Shown: positions 26,475 through 34,817 of the stretch, one piece after another
Layout of the letters: each line of letters starts with the position of its first letter
Numbering within the stretch: position 1 is the stretch's first letter
NCBI GenBank assembly: GCA_964428835.1
Contig: CAYRZQ010000004.1
Location: forward strand, 52,113-116,112
Source of the DNA: JAIXWP01 sp964428835
GTDB taxonomy: Bacteria > Bacteroidota > Bacteroidia > Flavobacteriales_D > Sanyastnellaceae
Length of the DNA stretch: 64,000 nucleotides
Direction: 5' to 3'
Position numbers and translations under genes: made by a program
The notes under the pieces: generated by a model
Databases searched by the model: none
What the model saw: the letters and a program-made list of their open reading frames with translations, nothing else
What the model was told of the DNA's origin: nothing

Positions 26475-27245
26475 ATGGGATTTGGAAAATGGATCGGTGG
26501 TGCACTCGGATGGGCTGTTGGAGGTCCCATCGGCGGGCTTTTAGGGTTTGCCTTTGGCACCATCATCGATGATAAAAGCTTAAGCGTTGAAAAAGGAAAT
26601 CAAAGAAGGACTAATTATGACCCGCGCTATGATCGCCGTTACCAAAATCAACGTCATCAAACACAGCCAGGAGATTTTGCAAGCGCTTTACTCGTGTTGT
26701 CTGCTGCGGTAATGAAAGCCGACGGCAAACACATGAAAAGTGAGCTCGACTATATCAGGGGCTTCTTTTCAAGACAGTTTGGAGAATCTTCAGCAGCATA
26801 TCAAATGTCATTGCTTAAAGAACTTCTTCAAAAGGACATTCCAGTGCGTGAGGTTTGTGAACAGATTCGCTATTACATGGAACACCCCATGCGTCTTCAA
26901 ATGATGCATTATTTGTTTGGCATTGCCAATGCAGATGGCGTGGTGGATTCAAGCGAGGAGCGCATCATTAATCAGATTGCTCATAATCTTGGTATTTCTA
27001 CTAAAGACTATGAATCAATTCGGGCCATGTTTTACCACGATGCCGAAAGTGATTTTAAAATTCTGGAAATCGAATCGTCTGCTACCGATGAAGAGATCAA
27101 AAAAGCTTATCGTAAAATGGCTATGAAATATCACCCTGACAAGGTTAGAGGTCTGGGTGAGCAGCATGAAAAAGCAGCAGCAGAGAAATTTGTTAAAGTT
27201 CAGGAAGCCTACGAAAGAATTAAGAAAAAACGCAACATCAAGTAG
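26475..27245 (+). CDS. TerB-like plus DnaJ-domain protein (DjlA-like)
   Basis: The protein has 256 residues in three parts. A Gly-rich hydrophobic N-terminus (residues 1-35, GGALGWAVGGPIGGLLGFA) may insert in the membrane. A TerB/DjlA-type helical domain (about 70-180, KADGKHMKSELDYIRGF and NADGVVDSSEE) follows, and a J domain (about 188-250) with the invariant HPD in KYHPDKV ends the chain. DjlA-type proteins recruit DnaK to the membrane. The gene follows the LemA/TPM/TPM group by 24 bp, which links a Hsp70 co-chaperone to that set. It overlaps the convergent plsC stop by 8 bp. Confidence 0.85.
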   Translation: MGFGKWIGGALGWAVGGPIGGLLGFAFGTIIDDKSLSVEKGNQRRTNYDPRYDRRYQNQRHQTQPGDFASALLVLSAAVMKADGKHMKSELDYIRGFFSRQFGESSAAYQMSLLKELLQKDIPVREVCEQIRYYMEHPMRLQMMHYLFGIANADGVVDSSEERIINQIAHNLGISTKDYESIRAMFYHDAESDFKILEIESSATDEEIKKAYRKMAMKYHPDKVRGLGEQHEKAAAEKFVKVQEAYERIKKKRNIK

Positions 27246-27960
27246 TCATTTTTTCAATTCTACTGGTGATGATATCACGTGCATGAGCCGCTATTTCTTC
27301 CTCAGACTTACCTTCATAAAATTGCGGTGATAAGGGTTTTTCAAAATGAACAGCAATGACTCCAGAGCGCAAACCGAGTGATCCGGCTGAAAGGATATCT
27401 GCAGCACCCTTCACAGCGATGGGCACCACAGGAATACTCTGTGATTTTGCTATGATAAAAGAGCCTCTTTTGAATACGCCCACTTTTCCGTCTTTTGAAC
27501 GCGTTCCCTCTGGAAAGGATATCACATTCTTGCCTTCGCGAATGCGCTGACCAGCTTTTTCCATACTTCTCATCGCCTTCTCCTTGTTCTTTCTATCAAT
27601 GAAAATCATTCCAATGACCCACATAAACTGTCCAACGATAGGCACCTTTGCCAACTCTTTTTTCGCAATGTAAAACAGAGGTACAGGACTGGCTCTACAA
27701 ATGGCAACGATATCATAAAGTGAAGAGTGATTTGCTACATAAATGGACGGTGTTTTTCCATCCAAATTTTCTAGTCCGGTGACCTTTACACGCACACCCG
27801 AAATCGCGCAGATTACAGGACTCCATAGATAATGTGCTAAAAAAATCATCACACGATTTTGCTGCCATGTTAGCAATACCAAAACTATCCCCAGCAAGCC
27901 ACAGAAGCCCATCCACACTGCTATTAATATTGCTTGGAATACATTGAGCACTCTTCTCAT
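27238..27960 (-). CDS. plsC: 1-acyl-sn-glycerol-3-phosphate acyltransferase
   Basis: I chose the ATG at 27960 (240 residues), which starts RRVLNVFQAILIAVW, the first hydrophobic segment. A longer frame from 28038 would overlap the divergent gene. The PlsC-fold motifs are present: block I NHSSLYD (the His/Asp catalytic pair), block III FPEGTRSKDG and block IV VVPIAVKG. The enzyme adds the second acyl chain to lysophosphatidate to make phosphatidic acid at the inner membrane. It is a single gene, divergent from an outer-membrane barrel gene 58 bp away. Confidence 0.92.
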   Translation of the reverse strand: MRRVLNVFQAILIAVWMGFCGLLGIVLVLLTWQQNRVMIFLAHYLWSPVICAISGVRVKVTGLENLDGKTPSIYVANHSSLYDIVAICRASPVPLFYIAKKELAKVPIVGQFMWVIGMIFIDRKNKEKAMRSMEKAGQRIREGKNVISFPEGTRSKDGKVGVFKRGSFIIAKSQSIPVVPIAVKGAADILSAGSLGLRSGVIAVHFEKPLSPQFYEGKSEEEIAAHARDIITSRIEKMTT

Positions 27961-28005
27961 AATTGCGATAAATATGGCGCAATATGGTGCAAATCTTCGA
28001 ATGCT

Positions 28006-28013
28006 TACCTTTG
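28006..28013 (+). promoter_or_regulatory. Candidate -7 element very close to the start of the outer-membrane barrel gene
   Basis: TACCTTTG matches TAnnTTTG exactly and ends five bases before the ATG at 28019. Transcription would start at or next to that ATG, giving a leaderless or nearly leaderless mRNA. No clear TTG lies at the usual distance. Confidence 0.4.
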
Positions 28014-28018
28014 CTTTG

Positions 28019-29101
28019 ATGAAACGTTGGTACCTCACTATCTTATTAACGATCCTTTCCTTCGGTCTCGTTCATCAAATTTGGTGTCAGACAGATAGTC
28101 TTCAACGCAAGTCTAGTATAATTGCTTATCCCGTTGGTTTTTATTTACCTGAAACACGCTTTGGCGCTGGAGTCGCAGGCAGTTTCAATTTCTATGTGAA
28201 TAAAAATGATACTATCTCTCCACCATCTCAAATTCAGCTAGGCGCCGCCTACACCCAAAATCGGCAACTCCTACTCTATTTACCTTTCGATATTTATTGG
28301 AATAAGCGAAAACATCAACTCTCTGGAGAGCTTGGTTATTATGATTATATGTTTTTCTTTTTTGGTACCTCTACAATTCCTACTGCAGATAGGGAAAGTT
28401 TTTATGTTCGGCTTCCGAGATTGCGCATTCAATATACCAGAAAGGTATCAAACCATTGGTTCGCTGGATTGAAAGGATGGTACGACCGATTTGAGATTTA
28501 TGATTATTCAGAAAACAGTGAATTAGAAACAGGTCCATATCTTGGTCGTGAAGGTGGCGCCGGAAGTGGTCCTGGAGCGTTTGTTCTTTACGACAATAGA
28601 GATAATGTTTATGCATCAAAATCAGGCAGATTTCTTGAGCTCTCCTATCACAATTACAATGAAGTTTGGGGTGGTGATTTTGATTTTCATCGTTATCGTA
28701 TCGACTACCGTTATTTTTTATCTGTAAAAAAATCAGTACTTGCATTTCAGGCATTTGGTGATTTTATGACTGGTGATGTTCCATTTTTTCAAATGACTGG
28801 CATTGGAGGCCCAAAAAGATTCAGAGGGTATGTAGACGGGAGAGTTCGCGATCATCACACTGCATTGACGCAGATGGAGTGGCGTTCATTCTTTGCAAAG
28901 CGATGGGGATATACAGTTTTTGTTGGCGGTGCTCTTGTAAGAGATGAAATCAAAGATTTAACAAAATCACCACTTTACTACTCTGGCGGAATGGGATTAC
29001 GATATGTTTTTGATATTGAAAAACATGTACACATCCGATTGGACGCGGCCTTTGGAAGAAAAACAAATGAGTTCTATTTTACGATAGGTGAAGCATTCTA
29101 A
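28019..29101 (+). CDS. Outer-membrane beta-barrel protein (BamA/TamA surface-antigen domain)
   Basis: The protein has 360 residues from the ATG at 28019, which starts the signal peptide KRWYLTILLTILSFGLVHQIWCQ. The rest alternates short beta strands with turns, typical of a barrel. It has no POTRA domains, unlike BamA. Near the C-terminus, GGPKRFRGYVDGRVRDHH resembles the conserved loop-6 (V)RGF/Y motif of Omp85 barrels, and the chain ends in an aromatic residue (GEAF). It is therefore probably a short Omp85-type or surface-antigen protein; substrate and partners are unknown. DNA between 28019 and plsC is only 58 bp. Confidence 0.75.
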   Translation: MKRWYLTILLTILSFGLVHQIWCQTDSLQRKSSIIAYPVGFYLPETRFGAGVAGSFNFYVNKNDTISPPSQIQLGAAYTQNRQLLLYLPFDIYWNKRKHQLSGELGYYDYMFFFFGTSTIPTADRESFYVRLPRLRIQYTRKVSNHWFAGLKGWYDRFEIYDYSENSELETGPYLGREGGAGSGPGAFVLYDNRDNVYASKSGRFLELSYHNYNEVWGGDFDFHRYRIDYRYFLSVKKSVLAFQAFGDFMTGDVPFFQMTGIGGPKRFRGYVDGRVRDHHTALTQMEWRSFFAKRWGYTVFVGGALVRDEIKDLTKSPLYYSGGMGLRYVFDIEKHVHIRLDAAFGRKTNEFYFTIGEAF

Positions 29102-29133
29102 TTTGTTTTGTTTATAGTTCAATTTGTAAATTC

Positions 29134-29826
29134 GTGGCAAATCTAAGTGCAGTGATTTACCAACTTGATGACGACATATGGTTTCCGCCCCACGAAGAAG
29201 CCGTGCACGACATCTTAGCGGTGGGAGGCGATCTTAGTACAGAAAGGCTCATTACGGCCTACGCCAATGGGATTTTCCCATGGTATGATGATACTGATGA
29301 AATTTTGTGGTGGAGCCCAAAAGAGAGATGCGTTTTGTTTTTGAATGAACTTCACATCTCGAAGTCTATGCGCAATGTGCTCAATAGACATTCTTTCAAA
29401 GTCACCATCGATGAAGCATTCAAAGAAGTCATGGAAGGTTGTCGCAGTGGCGATCGCGAAGGCAAAACTTGGATTCACAATGAAGTGGTAGAGGCGTACG
29501 TGCATCTTCATGAACTTGGACTTGCGCATAGTGTTGAAGTTTGGAACGAACAACAATTGGTGGGTGGTCTCTACGGCGTTTCGCTCGGGCAATTATTCTT
29601 TGGCGAGTCTATGTTTTCTAAAGAAAGCAACGCGAGTAAAGTAGCGCTTATACATTTAGTCAATCATTTGAAGGCTAAGGGTTGGAAAATGATTGATTGT
29701 CAGATATACAACGAGCATCTTGGTTCGCTTGGAGCGAGAAATATTCCCAGGGAAGATTTCCTTGAAATATTATCCGTAGAATTGAAGTATCCAACCGTAG
29801 GAGGAAAATGGAAACTTCAAGTCTAA
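29134..29826 (+). CDS. aat: Leucyl/phenylalanyl-tRNA--protein transferase
   Basis: The protein has 230 residues starting at a GTG at 29134. The family core is intact: DILAVGGDLS, ANGIFPWYDD, EILWWSPKERCVLF, GRSGDREGKTWI-like CRSGDREGKTWI, and GLYGVSLGQLFFGESMFS. Aat attaches Leu or Phe from tRNA to proteins with N-terminal Arg or Lys, marking them for ClpS/ClpAP degradation. It overlaps the Nudix gene by 19 bp, so the two are co-transcribed. No clpS or clpA gene lies in this window. Confidence 0.94.
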   Translation: MANLSAVIYQLDDDIWFPPHEEAVHDILAVGGDLSTERLITAYANGIFPWYDDTDEILWWSPKERCVLFLNELHISKSMRNVLNRHSFKVTIDEAFKEVMEGCRSGDREGKTWIHNEVVEAYVHLHELGLAHSVEVWNEQQLVGGLYGVSLGQLFFGESMFSKESNASKVALIHLVNHLKAKGWKMIDCQIYNEHLGSLGARNIPREDFLEILSVELKYPTVGGKWKLQV

Positions 29827-30440
29827 ATCTGATCCGTGAGAAATTAAATTCATCAGAAAAACCTGGCGAAGAAGCACATCGCTTAATGATGAGCTACAAT
29901 CGCGCTGTAGCCTCAGAAGCACGTAGTTTTGACCCACCACCGAAAGAAAGCGCCGTGATGATGATTTTACATCCACGCGATAATAAGCTGCATACCTTGT
30001 TCATTCAAAGACCCGAGAATCAAGGCGTTCACAGCGGTCAGATTAGCTTCCCTGGCGGAAAAAAAGAACAGTCTGATGAAGACCTTTTATACACAGCATA
30101 CCGCGAAACATTCGAAGAAATAGGAATTGATAAAAGTAAGCTTGAATATTTAGGCGCATTGTCTGAGTTGTACATTCCACCGAGCAATTTTATCGTACAA
30201 CCCTTTGTGGCTTATTGCGACCATGAGCCAGACCTAAGCCCCAGTGCCGATGAAGTGAGCGAAGTAATACACTATCCGCTGGGACAATTGTTGTCACAAA
30301 ATGAGCTTCAAAAGAAAAAAATCTATCTCCAAAAGTTTGATTTACATCTAGAAGTGCCCTACTTCGATATCTTTGGTAAGACCTTGTGGGGAGCCACGGC
30401 TATGATGGTAGCCGAATTCAAAATGCTCATTCAAAAATAA
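29808..30440 (+). CDS. Nudix hydrolase, CoA pyrophosphatase (NudL)-like
   Basis: The protein has 210 residues. The NudL/UPF0035 motif reads HSGQISFPGGKKEQSDEDL, then TAYRETFEEIG, in which REx2EExG supplies the metal-binding Glu residues. The spacing has the one-residue insertion typical of NudL rather than the plain Nudix box. Family members cut CoA or acyl-CoA to 3',5'-ADP and phosphopantetheine. It starts 19 bp before the end of aat. Confidence 0.85.
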   Translation: METSSLNLIREKLNSSEKPGEEAHRLMMSYNRAVASEARSFDPPPKESAVMMILHPRDNKLHTLFIQRPENQGVHSGQISFPGGKKEQSDEDLLYTAYRETFEEIGIDKSKLEYLGALSELYIPPSNFIVQPFVAYCDHEPDLSPSADEVSEVIHYPLGQLLSQNELQKKKIYLQKFDLHLEVPYFDIFGKTLWGATAMMVAEFKMLIQK

Positions 30441-30501
30441 TTTTTATACCTTTTGAACCAATATCTCAAACGAATGTAACAGCGTTTGAAATCAATGCAT
30501 C

Positions 30502-31599
30502 ATGAGTTTACTACGATTCGTCATAATTTTTGCGTTTTTCTGCTGCACTTCGCACGCCATGTCTCAGGCAGTTCCTGAACAAGCTGCGCCAGTAATGACC
30601 GGAGGAATAGAAAGAGTACCACAACTGCTTGATAAAGATCTTTCTCAAGAAAAGAAAGCCGCAAATTCCTGGGAAGCAATCCTGCAGGTCGATAGAACAA
30701 ATCAAACAGCTTGGTTTCATTATATCGAAAACACTTATTACTCCCTTCTCCCCGCTCGTTCGAGAGATTTAAATAAGGCAGGCAAAGAAAAACTGAACGG
30801 ACTTTTAAACGAAATAAAACAAATTGACAGCGATTCACATGCCTATCATTATCTCAATTATTTGATTCAAGGAAAAAGTACAGACGGGCTTCAATCATTA
30901 GCTTTAGCTTATCAGAAAAGACAGGAAGACGCATTGCTCGATGATATGCTCGGCAAGGCAATCATAGAAAAAAATGATGCCGCGAAAAAGGAATTCGCGA
31001 AGCGATTGAACGCAGCAGGGATTTACAACTCAGCAATACTTGAATACAATCAGAATGTGCTCAGCAGCGTGGAAGCAAACGCAACACTCATTACTTATGG
31101 AAGTGCCGATACATACCCAATAATTCTTCTTCAAGAAGAATATGGTCTGCGCCGAGATGTGAAGATTGTTTGCGTTGAATGGTTGTTGAATAAAAATTAT
31201 GCTGATAATATTATACCGGGTCTCAGCAAAGTGGGAGGCGAATCCGAGCTCGTCAAGATGATTTGTGAAAGTAGAAAAGCGAACATCTACCTTGGCCTTA
31301 CTCTCGCGCCAGCTTGTTTCAAGAACATTGATTCAAAACTGTACTGCACCGGATTGGCCTTTAAGTACAGCGAACAACCCATTCAGTCCGCAAACAGCGT
31401 CATTTATAATTGGAAGAATCTCTTCAAGTTGAAGTACATCAAAAACAATGAGGATATAAATCGTAACTACCTCTTGCCATTAATCATCCTTGAAAAAAAT
31501 ACTTCTAATGGTCAAGAGAAAAAGCAGTACACTGAGTTGATTGAATTCCTCAACGCACCATTATCCGATTCAAAAAAAATCAACCAATACCGCGATTGA
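30502..31599 (+). CDS. Secreted protein with a domain like the C-terminus of DUF2723 proteins
   Basis: The protein has 365 residues, and its signal peptide ends SHAMSQ (about residue 22). Residues 30-180 are helical and may be TPR-like. Residues about 195-240 contain ATLITYGSADTYPIILLQEE and GLRRDVKIVCVEWLLN. This resembles the conserved NGDNDTYPLxYxQExEGxRxDVxVxN segment at the C-terminus of Bacteroidota DUF2723 membrane proteins, but without the multi-helix membrane part. The gene ends one base before the likely start of the sigma-factor gene. Function unknown; the resemblance is from memory and needs a profile search. Confidence 0.6.
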   Translation: MSLLRFVIIFAFFCCTSHAMSQAVPEQAAPVMTGGIERVPQLLDKDLSQEKKAANSWEAILQVDRTNQTAWFHYIENTYYSLLPARSRDLNKAGKEKLNGLLNEIKQIDSDSHAYHYLNYLIQGKSTDGLQSLALAYQKRQEDALLDDMLGKAIIEKNDAAKKEFAKRLNAAGIYNSAILEYNQNVLSSVEANATLITYGSADTYPIILLQEEYGLRRDVKIVCVEWLLNKNYADNIIPGLSKVGGESELVKMICESRKANIYLGLTLAPACFKNIDSKLYCTGLAFKYSEQPIQSANSVIYNWKNLFKLKYIKNNEDINRNYLLPLIILEKNTSNGQEKKQYTELIEFLNAPLSDSKKINQYRD

Positions 31600-31600
31600 T

Positions 31601-32206
31601 TTGAAAACAGTGAGTAAATATAGCAAGCACTCAGACGAGGAATTGATGCGGCTCATTGGACAGCGTGATAGTAAGGCCTTTGAGGAGATTTATGACCGGT
31701 ATTCTCGATTGATGTATAATTACTTCCACCGAATGCTGTGGAAGGATAAAGAAAAATCAAGGGATTTTACCCAAGATCTTTTCTCGAAACTCATTCATAA
31801 GAATGATCTTTTCGACGATAAAAGATCATTTAAAACTTGGCTGTACAGCATTGCTCATAATATGTGTAAAAATGAATATGCGAAACATGAAGTAAGAAGA
31901 GACGCACATTCAGACATAAAATACCAACAGCCGGGAATTGAGAAATCAAAGGCCGATGTGGATTTAGACAAAAATGAATTTAAGAAAGAACTTGAGAAAG
32001 CGCTTTCAGAATTGGATGAAGTAAAACGGACCACTTTCGAGTTGAGGTTTTATCAAGAAATGAGTATACAAGAAATCAGTGAGGCGATGGATTGTAGCGA
32101 GGGAACTGTGAAGTCCAGATTGTTTTATACGCTTAAGCAACTCAATGATAAACTCAAAGCGTTCGAGCACATTTTAATCTGGTTGATGACATATTTAATG
32201 ATTTAG
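31601..32206 (+). CDS. ECF-family RNA polymerase sigma factor
   Basis: The protein has about 201 residues. Region 2 (FEEIYDRYSRLMYNYFHRML, DFTQDLFSKL, FKTWLYSIAHNMCKNE) and region 4 (LDEVKRTTFELRFYQ, SIQEISEAMDCSEGTVKSRL) are clear and in the usual order. The start is uncertain: TTG at 31601 or GTG at 31610 fit best, while the ATG at 31541 would overlap the previous gene by 59 bp. The next gene, 3 bp downstream, is a membrane protein of the size and topology of an anti-sigma factor, so control by sequestration is likely. Confidence 0.88.
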   Translation: MKTVSKYSKHSDEELMRLIGQRDSKAFEEIYDRYSRLMYNYFHRMLWKDKEKSRDFTQDLFSKLIHKNDLFDDKRSFKTWLYSIAHNMCKNEYAKHEVRRDAHSDIKYQQPGIEKSKADVDLDKNEFKKELEKALSELDEVKRTTFELRFYQEMSIQEISEAMDCSEGTVKSRLFYTLKQLNDKLKAFEHILIWLMTYLMI

Positions 32207-32209
32207 AAA

Positions 32210-33052
32210 ATGAAACAATTCGAAAAATACGATCCAGAGGATATCGAGAGTTTGCTTATCAATAAGCAGTTCGCAGAGTTGTATCCAGAAGAAAAGGAGT
32301 TTGTGTTGCGCCATCTCGATGGTGAGGAGCAATATGATTCAATGAGAAAGATGCTTATCGAGATTAGGGAAATCAGCAAGTCAGACGATTTATTGATGCC
32401 GGATGCATCTATCAAGAAAAACCTATTAGCTGAATTTAATCGTGAAAAGAAAGGCAGGTTTGGTATTTGGCTCAATTCGCTTTTCGCCGCTCCTGATCTT
32501 CCTTGGTTTAGACAGCAAGGCGTTCAATTGGCGTTTGGAATTGGGGTGGTGCTCATTGGGGTTTGGGGTATCATGCAGTGGAACAACGTCAACGCACCCG
32601 TGGCCATTGCCGAAGTGAGAAAAGAAGAAAATGGTACAGACACAACAGAATCACAGATCGAAACCATCGAGAAAGCTGCAAGCGAGCAGCAAACGGTAAG
32701 TGTCGATACCTCATCAAAAAACATACTTCCTCCAAAGCCTGAAGTCCTTGCGATGAATAAAGCAGTGCAAGTACAGTCTCTTAATGAAGAAAGTGTACAG
32801 GACGCCCCGACCTCTGCGTTTGCAGAGACGGACATGAGTGCACCTGTGGATATCGATGATTCAAAATTGGTCGAGGCAGAAAGCACAAGTGCTGAATCTA
32901 CATTTTCAAATAATGGAAATTTAAGTGCTGCTACGGTTGAATCTAAAAGACTACCGTCTGCCAAAAGCCAAGCTTCCGTTGATGCTGCATTAGCCGCACC
33001 TTCGCTTAATGATTATAAAGATGTGATTGACGTTTTATTTACCGCTCGTTAA
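32210..33052 (+). CDS. Putative anti-sigma factor, single-pass membrane protein
   Basis: The protein has 280 residues. A charged N-terminal part of about 100 residues (EFVLRHLDGEEQYDSMRKML) should face the cytoplasm. One hydrophobic helix (LAFGIGVVLIGVWGIM, about 105-121) follows, then a long low-complexity Ser/Ala/Glu-rich region of about 155 residues on the other side. No zinc-binding anti-sigma motif (HxxxCxxC) is present. The anti-sigma role is inferred from position, topology and tight spacing to the sigma gene, not from sequence similarity. Its stop codon directly abuts that of the convergent enoyl-CoA hydratase gene. Confidence 0.55.
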   Translation: MKQFEKYDPEDIESLLINKQFAELYPEEKEFVLRHLDGEEQYDSMRKMLIEIREISKSDDLLMPDASIKKNLLAEFNREKKGRFGIWLNSLFAAPDLPWFRQQGVQLAFGIGVVLIGVWGIMQWNNVNAPVAIAEVRKEENGTDTTESQIETIEKAASEQQTVSVDTSSKNILPPKPEVLAMNKAVQVQSLNEESVQDAPTSAFAETDMSAPVDIDDSKLVEAESTSAESTFSNNGNLSAATVESKRLPSAKSQASVDAALAAPSLNDYKDVIDVLFTAR

Positions 33053-33814
33053 TCAACCCTTTTTGAATTTGTTGATAGCATTTTTGGTGAAATCAGAGAG
33101 AACTAAGCGGCCACTGATTTCTGCTCTTTCAAAGAGTAGAGTACCCCAGTTTTCTGTACCTCTCCAAAAAATCTTTTTCAATTCGCTCATGGCTTCTGGA
33201 TTGCTTGAGGCCAATCGATTTGCCAGCGTCTGAATAGCATCATCCATTTGTTCTACGGTATCAAACACCTCCGTATACAAGCCTTTTTCTTTCGCCCATT
33301 GGGCAGACTGCCATTCTGTGGCGTTAATGGCAAGTTGGCTCATTGCTGAAAGCCCCATCTTTCGTTCAACAGCCGGCCCTACTACAAAGGGACCAATTCC
33401 AACAGCCAACTCACTCAATTTTACATCAGCCTTGGAAGTGGCAAAGCAATAGTCAACAGAAGCAGCCACACCTACTCCGCCGCCGACAGCTCGGCTTTGC
33501 ACGCGACCAATTATTAACTTGGGACATGTGCGCATCGCATTGATGACGAGTGCGAATCCGGAGAAAAATGTTTTTCCCGTTTCAAAATCCTCAATAGCGA
33601 TCAACTCGTCAAAACTGGCGCCTGCACAGAAAGCCTTTTCACCTTCGCTTTTTAGGATAATGACAGTGATGTCATCTCGCTTACCGGTTTCTTCGATAGT
33701 GCTCGCTAATTTTCTTAGCAACGCACCCGGTAAGGAATTGCTCTGAGGATGAAAAAATGAAATTGTAGCAATTGCATTAGCTACCGAGACGTTCACACTG
33801 CCGTTTTGCTCCAT
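33053..33814 (-). CDS. Enoyl-CoA hydratase/isomerase family protein
   Basis: The protein has 253 residues with the crotonase fold. The first oxyanion-hole segment is EKAFCAGASFDEL and the second is SRAVGGGVGVAASVD. The catalytic Glu pair is only partly matched: the position after the GGG helix carries no obvious Glu, but ELAVGIGPF holds the second Glu. It could be a hydratase, isomerase or methylglutaconyl-CoA hydratase; the substrate is not readable. It is a single gene with a TAGATTTG box about 20 bp upstream. Confidence 0.82.
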   Translation of the reverse strand: MEQNGSVNVSVANAIATISFFHPQSNSLPGALLRKLASTIEETGKRDDITVIILKSEGEKAFCAGASFDELIAIEDFETGKTFFSGFALVINAMRTCPKLIIGRVQSRAVGGGVGVAASVDYCFATSKADVKLSELAVGIGPFVVGPAVERKMGLSAMSQLAINATEWQSAQWAKEKGLYTEVFDTVEQMDDAIQTLANRLASSNPEAMSELKKIFWRGTENWGTLLFERAEISGRLVLSDFTKNAINKFKKG

Positions 33815-33833
33815 AGGACTCTGATAATTTGTG

Positions 33834-33841
33834 CAAATCTA
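33834..33841 (-). promoter_or_regulatory. Candidate -7 element for the enoyl-CoA hydratase gene
   Basis: Read on the minus strand, TAGATTTG matches TAnnTTTG and lies 19 bp before the ATG at 33814. The nearest upstream TTG is 25 bp away, slightly beyond the usual range. Confidence 0.4.
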
Positions 33842-33927
33842 ATTAACCGCGGCAATTTTGGATTATCAAAATTAAATAGTATATTGCATCAACCTTAACG
33901 AACCTTATTAACCAAAATCCTACGCTC

Positions 33928-34239
33928 ATGACAACCAATCGGGATCAATTACGCTATGCAGTTCAAGAATTTCTCAACGACGTGATAGAGCAAGGTTTTC
34001 ATCATTTGATCAATCATCCTCAAAGTGATACCGAATTAAATACCATCATTAAAGAAGCAACAGACGAATTGAACGATCATATTCGTCGCATTGATAATCA
34101 TAATATAAAGAGTAATCAAGCCGAGCTTGAAATACACTACAAAGCAATCTCTCGATCAGCCCAGGTTAAAAGCCTAGAACTACTCAGCAGGCTGCAAAAA
34201 ATTCAACAGCGAGACATTCCTCGACTGAAGAGGGTTTAG
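33928..34239 (+). CDS. Small helical protein of unknown function
   Basis: The protein has 103 residues, is charged and predicted all-helical, with no signal or membrane segment. It contains ELNTIIKEATDELNDHIRRI and LELLSRLQKIQQRDIPRLKR, which look amphipathic or coiled-coil. I do not recognise a family. It sits alone before the TPR membrane protein with a 56-bp gap. Confidence 0.7.
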   Translation: MTTNRDQLRYAVQEFLNDVIEQGFHHLINHPQSDTELNTIIKEATDELNDHIRRIDNHNIKSNQAELEIHYKAISRSAQVKSLELLSRLQKIQQRDIPRLKRV

Positions 34240-34244
34240 AATTT

Positions 34245-34276
34245 TTGATAAAGGGCGCGGAAACGCATTAAATTTG
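34245..34276 (+). promoter_or_regulatory. Bacteroidota-type promoter for the TPR membrane protein gene
   Basis: TTG at 34245-34247 and TAAATTTG at 34269-34276 are separated by 21 bp. The -7 box ends 19 bp before the ATG at 34296. Confidence 0.6.
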
Positions 34277-34295
34277 CGCACCTTTTTTAGAAGTA

Positions 34296-34817
34296 ATGAA
34301 ATCAATTGACGGAAGAATCGTAAAAATTGCTATCGCCGCTGCGGCCTTAGCCTACTCAATATATCTTTTTGTATCAGGAAGTTGGATCAGCGGAATTTTC
34401 ATGACTCTGCTCACAGCGCTTTTGATATTGCTCGTGTTCAGAAGCATACGCCTCATCTTGGCTTTTTTGCAAATCAGACAGCAAAAAATGGAAAAGGCCA
34501 AAGAATGGTTGGAGCGAATCAATCCTAATCATCTGTGGAAAAACCAGAAAGGCTATTATTATTTCCTTTTAGGCTCTGTAGATGTTCAAAAGAATAGCCT
34601 ATCTCAAAGCGAAAAATATTTTAGGACTGCTCTAAGTCACGGACTTCGTATGGAGCATGATAAGGCTGCGGTATATTTAAACCTCGCGGTGATCCTCGCC
34701 AACAAGCGTAAAAAGCGTGAGGCGATGTCTATGATTACAGAAGCTAAAAAATATGACTCTAAGGGATATCTAAAAAATGATATCAAACAGGTGAGCAAGA
34801 TGATTAATAGCCTCTAG
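34296..34817 (+). CDS. Two-helix membrane protein with TPR-like C-terminus
   Basis: The protein has 173 residues. Two hydrophobic helices lie at about 10-30 and 32-60, followed by a cytoplasmic helical part (GYYYFLLGSVDVQKNSLSQS, EKYFRTALSHG, AAVYLNLAVILANKRKKREA). The last two match TPR-style pairs. The family is unknown to me; TPRs suggest a protein-binding role. It has its own promoter and overlaps the convergent gene by 4 bp. Confidence 0.75.
   Translation: MKSIDGRIVKIAIAAAALAYSIYLFVSGSWISGIFMTLLTALLILLVFRSIRLILAFLQIRQQKMEKAKEWLERINPNHLWKNQKGYYYFLLGSVDVQKNSLSQSEKYFRTALSHGLRMEHDKAAVYLNLAVILANKRKKREAMSMITEAKKYDSKGYLKNDIKQVSKMINSL

Noticed and set aside
26348..26566. Pro-rich frame on the minus strand
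   Set aside because: It is the complement of the Gly-rich tail of the TPM protein.
31541..31600. ATG start of the sigma factor inside the preceding gene
   Set aside because: The additional residues do not resemble ECF N-termini; TTG/GTG codons just after the preceding stop fit better, though this is not certain.
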